DNA of 6,186 nucleotides from Acidobacteriota bacterium (GTDB lineage: Bacteria > Acidobacteriota > Terriglobia > Bryobacterales > Bryobacteraceae): contig CANIFK010000338.1 in NCBI GenBank assembly GCA_947466555.1, positions 1 to 6,186 on the forward strand, in the 5' to 3' direction. This document shows positions 5,275-6,186 of this stretch, in pieces. The notes under the pieces were generated by a model, which was not told the DNA's origin, did not search any database, and worked only from the letters and a program-made list of their open reading frames with translations. The position numbers were made by a program, and so were the translations under genes. How positions within the stretch are numbered: position 1 is the first letter of the stretch; every line of letters starts with the position of its first letter.

Positions 5275-6186
5275 TTCTTTCCTCTTTGCAACGTCCAGGT
5301 CCCGCCCTGCCGCCGGTAAATCGATTCTCCCTGCAACGCCATCCGCCCTTGCAACGCCCCATCCCGCACCCACGCCTCATGCGTCTCCGCCGTCAAAAAC
5401 AACGTCCGCACCGTAAACCGCGCCCGCCCCTCGGCCACCGTGCACGCCTCCAACGGCAACACCGTTGAAGTCGGCGGCGCCGCCGCAAACACCGTCCATG
5501 TCCCCGAACACCCAGCACCGTCCACATTCAATTGCAACGTTACATTCGCCTGCCGCCCATACAGCCAAACCGTCCCCTCCCACCGCCCGGCCACATCCCC
5601 GCCCGCCCCGGCGGCAAGATCCTCGCCAGCAAACACCGGCCGCGCCAACTGCCCATTCTCGCCCAATCGCGCAACCGCCCCCGCCGCCGCCCGCCGCAAC
5701 ACCACCGCCTCCGAAGCAGACAACGAAACCAGCGCCCCCCGCTCCTCCCGCAGCCGCGCCGCCTCATTGTCCATCAACACACCCTCCACCCGGTCCGCGC
5801 ACTCCCCCCGCACCAATACCATCACCGCCACGCAAGCCGCCAAATACGAACCCGCCGCCGAAGGATGCGTCCCATCCGCCGCAAACAACTCCACCCCGCC
5901 CGCCAACGAAAACGCCGCCCCCACCGGCAACAACTCCGCCCCCAACTCCCGCGCAATAAACGCCTGCGCCCAATCCAAATGCCCCTGCAACTCCCCGCGC
6001 CCCTTCCGCGCCCAGGCATTATAAAAAACGGTCCGCGCCCCCGCGCGCCGAATCTCCTCATCCCAAATCCGCGCCCACGTAAAGAACCCCGCCGGATCGT
6101 TCACCACCATATCGCCATTAAACTGCGACACCCCCAGCGTGCTCTGCTCCTGCAACACCACCACGTCCCACCGCGACGCCCGCAGC
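5271..6186 (-). CDS. SGNH/GDSL-like hydrolase with C-terminal beta-rich domain (5' end outside window)
   Basis: The frame stays open to the window edge, so the N-terminus, including the GDS nucleophile block, lies outside. The first visible residues, ASRWDVVVLQEQS, match the WDxVVLQEQS segment of SGNH hydrolases (DUF4886-like). Numbered from the GTG at 6164, TVFYNAWARKG at 45-55 is the next core strand, and FAADGTHPSAAGSYLAA at 94-110 carries the catalytic Asp97-x-x-His100. The family are esterases or deacetylases, often acting on carbohydrate or lipid esters outside the cytoplasm. After a helical link (about 120-175), residues 192-290 form a second domain with alternating strands, GRWEGTVWLYG at its start and Cys219/Cys241 that could pair in a disulphide. 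It looks like a small beta-barrel or sandwich, not a known catalytic domain. The gene ends in an ATGA overlap with the oxidoreductase. Confidence 0.82.
   Translation of the reverse strand, partial: LRASRWDVVVLQEQSTLGVSQFNGDMVVNDPAGFFTWARIWDEEIRRAGARTVFYNAWARKGRGELQGHLDWAQAFIARELGAELLPVGAAFSLAGGVELFAADGTHPSAAGSYLAACVAVMVLVRGECADRVEGVLMDNEAARLREERGALVSLSASEAVVLRRAAAGAVARLGENGQLARPVFAGEDLAAGAGGDVAGRWEGTVWLYGRQANVTLQLNVDGAGCSGTWTVFAAAPPTSTVLPLEACTVAEGRARFTVRTLFLTAETHEAWVRDGALQGRMALQGESIYRRQGGTWTLQRGKK
5275..5286 (-). promoter_or_regulatory. Strong ribosome binding site deciding the oxidoreductase start
   Basis: On the minus strand the sequence AAGAGGAAAGAA directly precedes the ATG at 5274, giving an AGAGGA Shine-Dalgarno with about 6 bases of spacing. 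It is encoded in the last codons of the hydrolase gene and rejects longer in-frame starts up to 5373. Confidence 0.75.

Noticed and set aside
5275..5373. Longer N-terminus for the OCD-family protein
   Set aside because: The added 33 residues lie inside the hydrolase gene, and the ATG at 5274 has a strong Shine-Dalgarno and the usual family start.
5440..6024. 194-codon plus-strand open frame opposite the SGNH hydrolase
   Set aside because: Asn/Pro/Ala/Ser-rich composition is what the C-skewed strand gives by default; the minus strand carries the SGNH motifs.

Overview
This 6186-base, GC-rich window reads as an ordinary chromosomal segment of a Gram-negative-type bacterium. Gene style and content suggest an acidobacterial genome of the Solibacter/Bryobacter kind: C-ending codons, many small exported or lipoprotein genes, an SGNH hydrolase with a beta-rich tail, and a short zinc-ribbon protein beside an FKBP. 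That assignment is inference from the protein sequences; no rRNA or marker gene is present. I see no tRNA, CRISPR, insertion sequence, phage gene or origin, and no gene-free stretch over 300 bases.

Layout. (A) 1-2609, plus strand: the 3' part of a membrane-anchored protein with a long Gly/Lys/Gln/Glu-rich linker and a compact C-terminal block, then a complete exported M20-family metallopeptidase joined by a TAATG stop/start overlap. (B) 2610-3641, minus strand: a parvulin-type (SurA/PrsA-like) lipoprotein whose stop codon abuts that of the peptidase. (C) 3642-3725: an 84-bp divergent intergenic region with two back-to-back candidate promoters sharing one -35 hexamer, an inverted repeat centred on it, and a 12-bp palindrome over the predicted plus-strand start site. 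(D) 3726-4404, plus strand: a 76-residue zinc-ribbon protein and, four bases later, an FKBP-type lipoprotein. (E) 4372-6186, minus strand: an SGNH/GDSL hydrolase (5' end outside the window) followed, with a 4-base ATGA overlap, by an ornithine cyclodeaminase/mu-crystallin family oxidoreductase. The last gene overlaps the FKBP gene tail-to-tail by 33 bp.

How the genes work together. The clearest theme is envelope protein folding: two different prolyl isomerases, both with lipobox signal peptides, are transcribed away from one shared promoter region. The M20 peptidase could work in the same compartment. The hydrolase/oxidoreductase pair looks like a separate small operon of unknown substrate. 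Nothing here is clearly a new biological system. The best leads are the symmetric divergent promoter/operator and a possible second translation start in the peptidase that would give a form without signal peptide.
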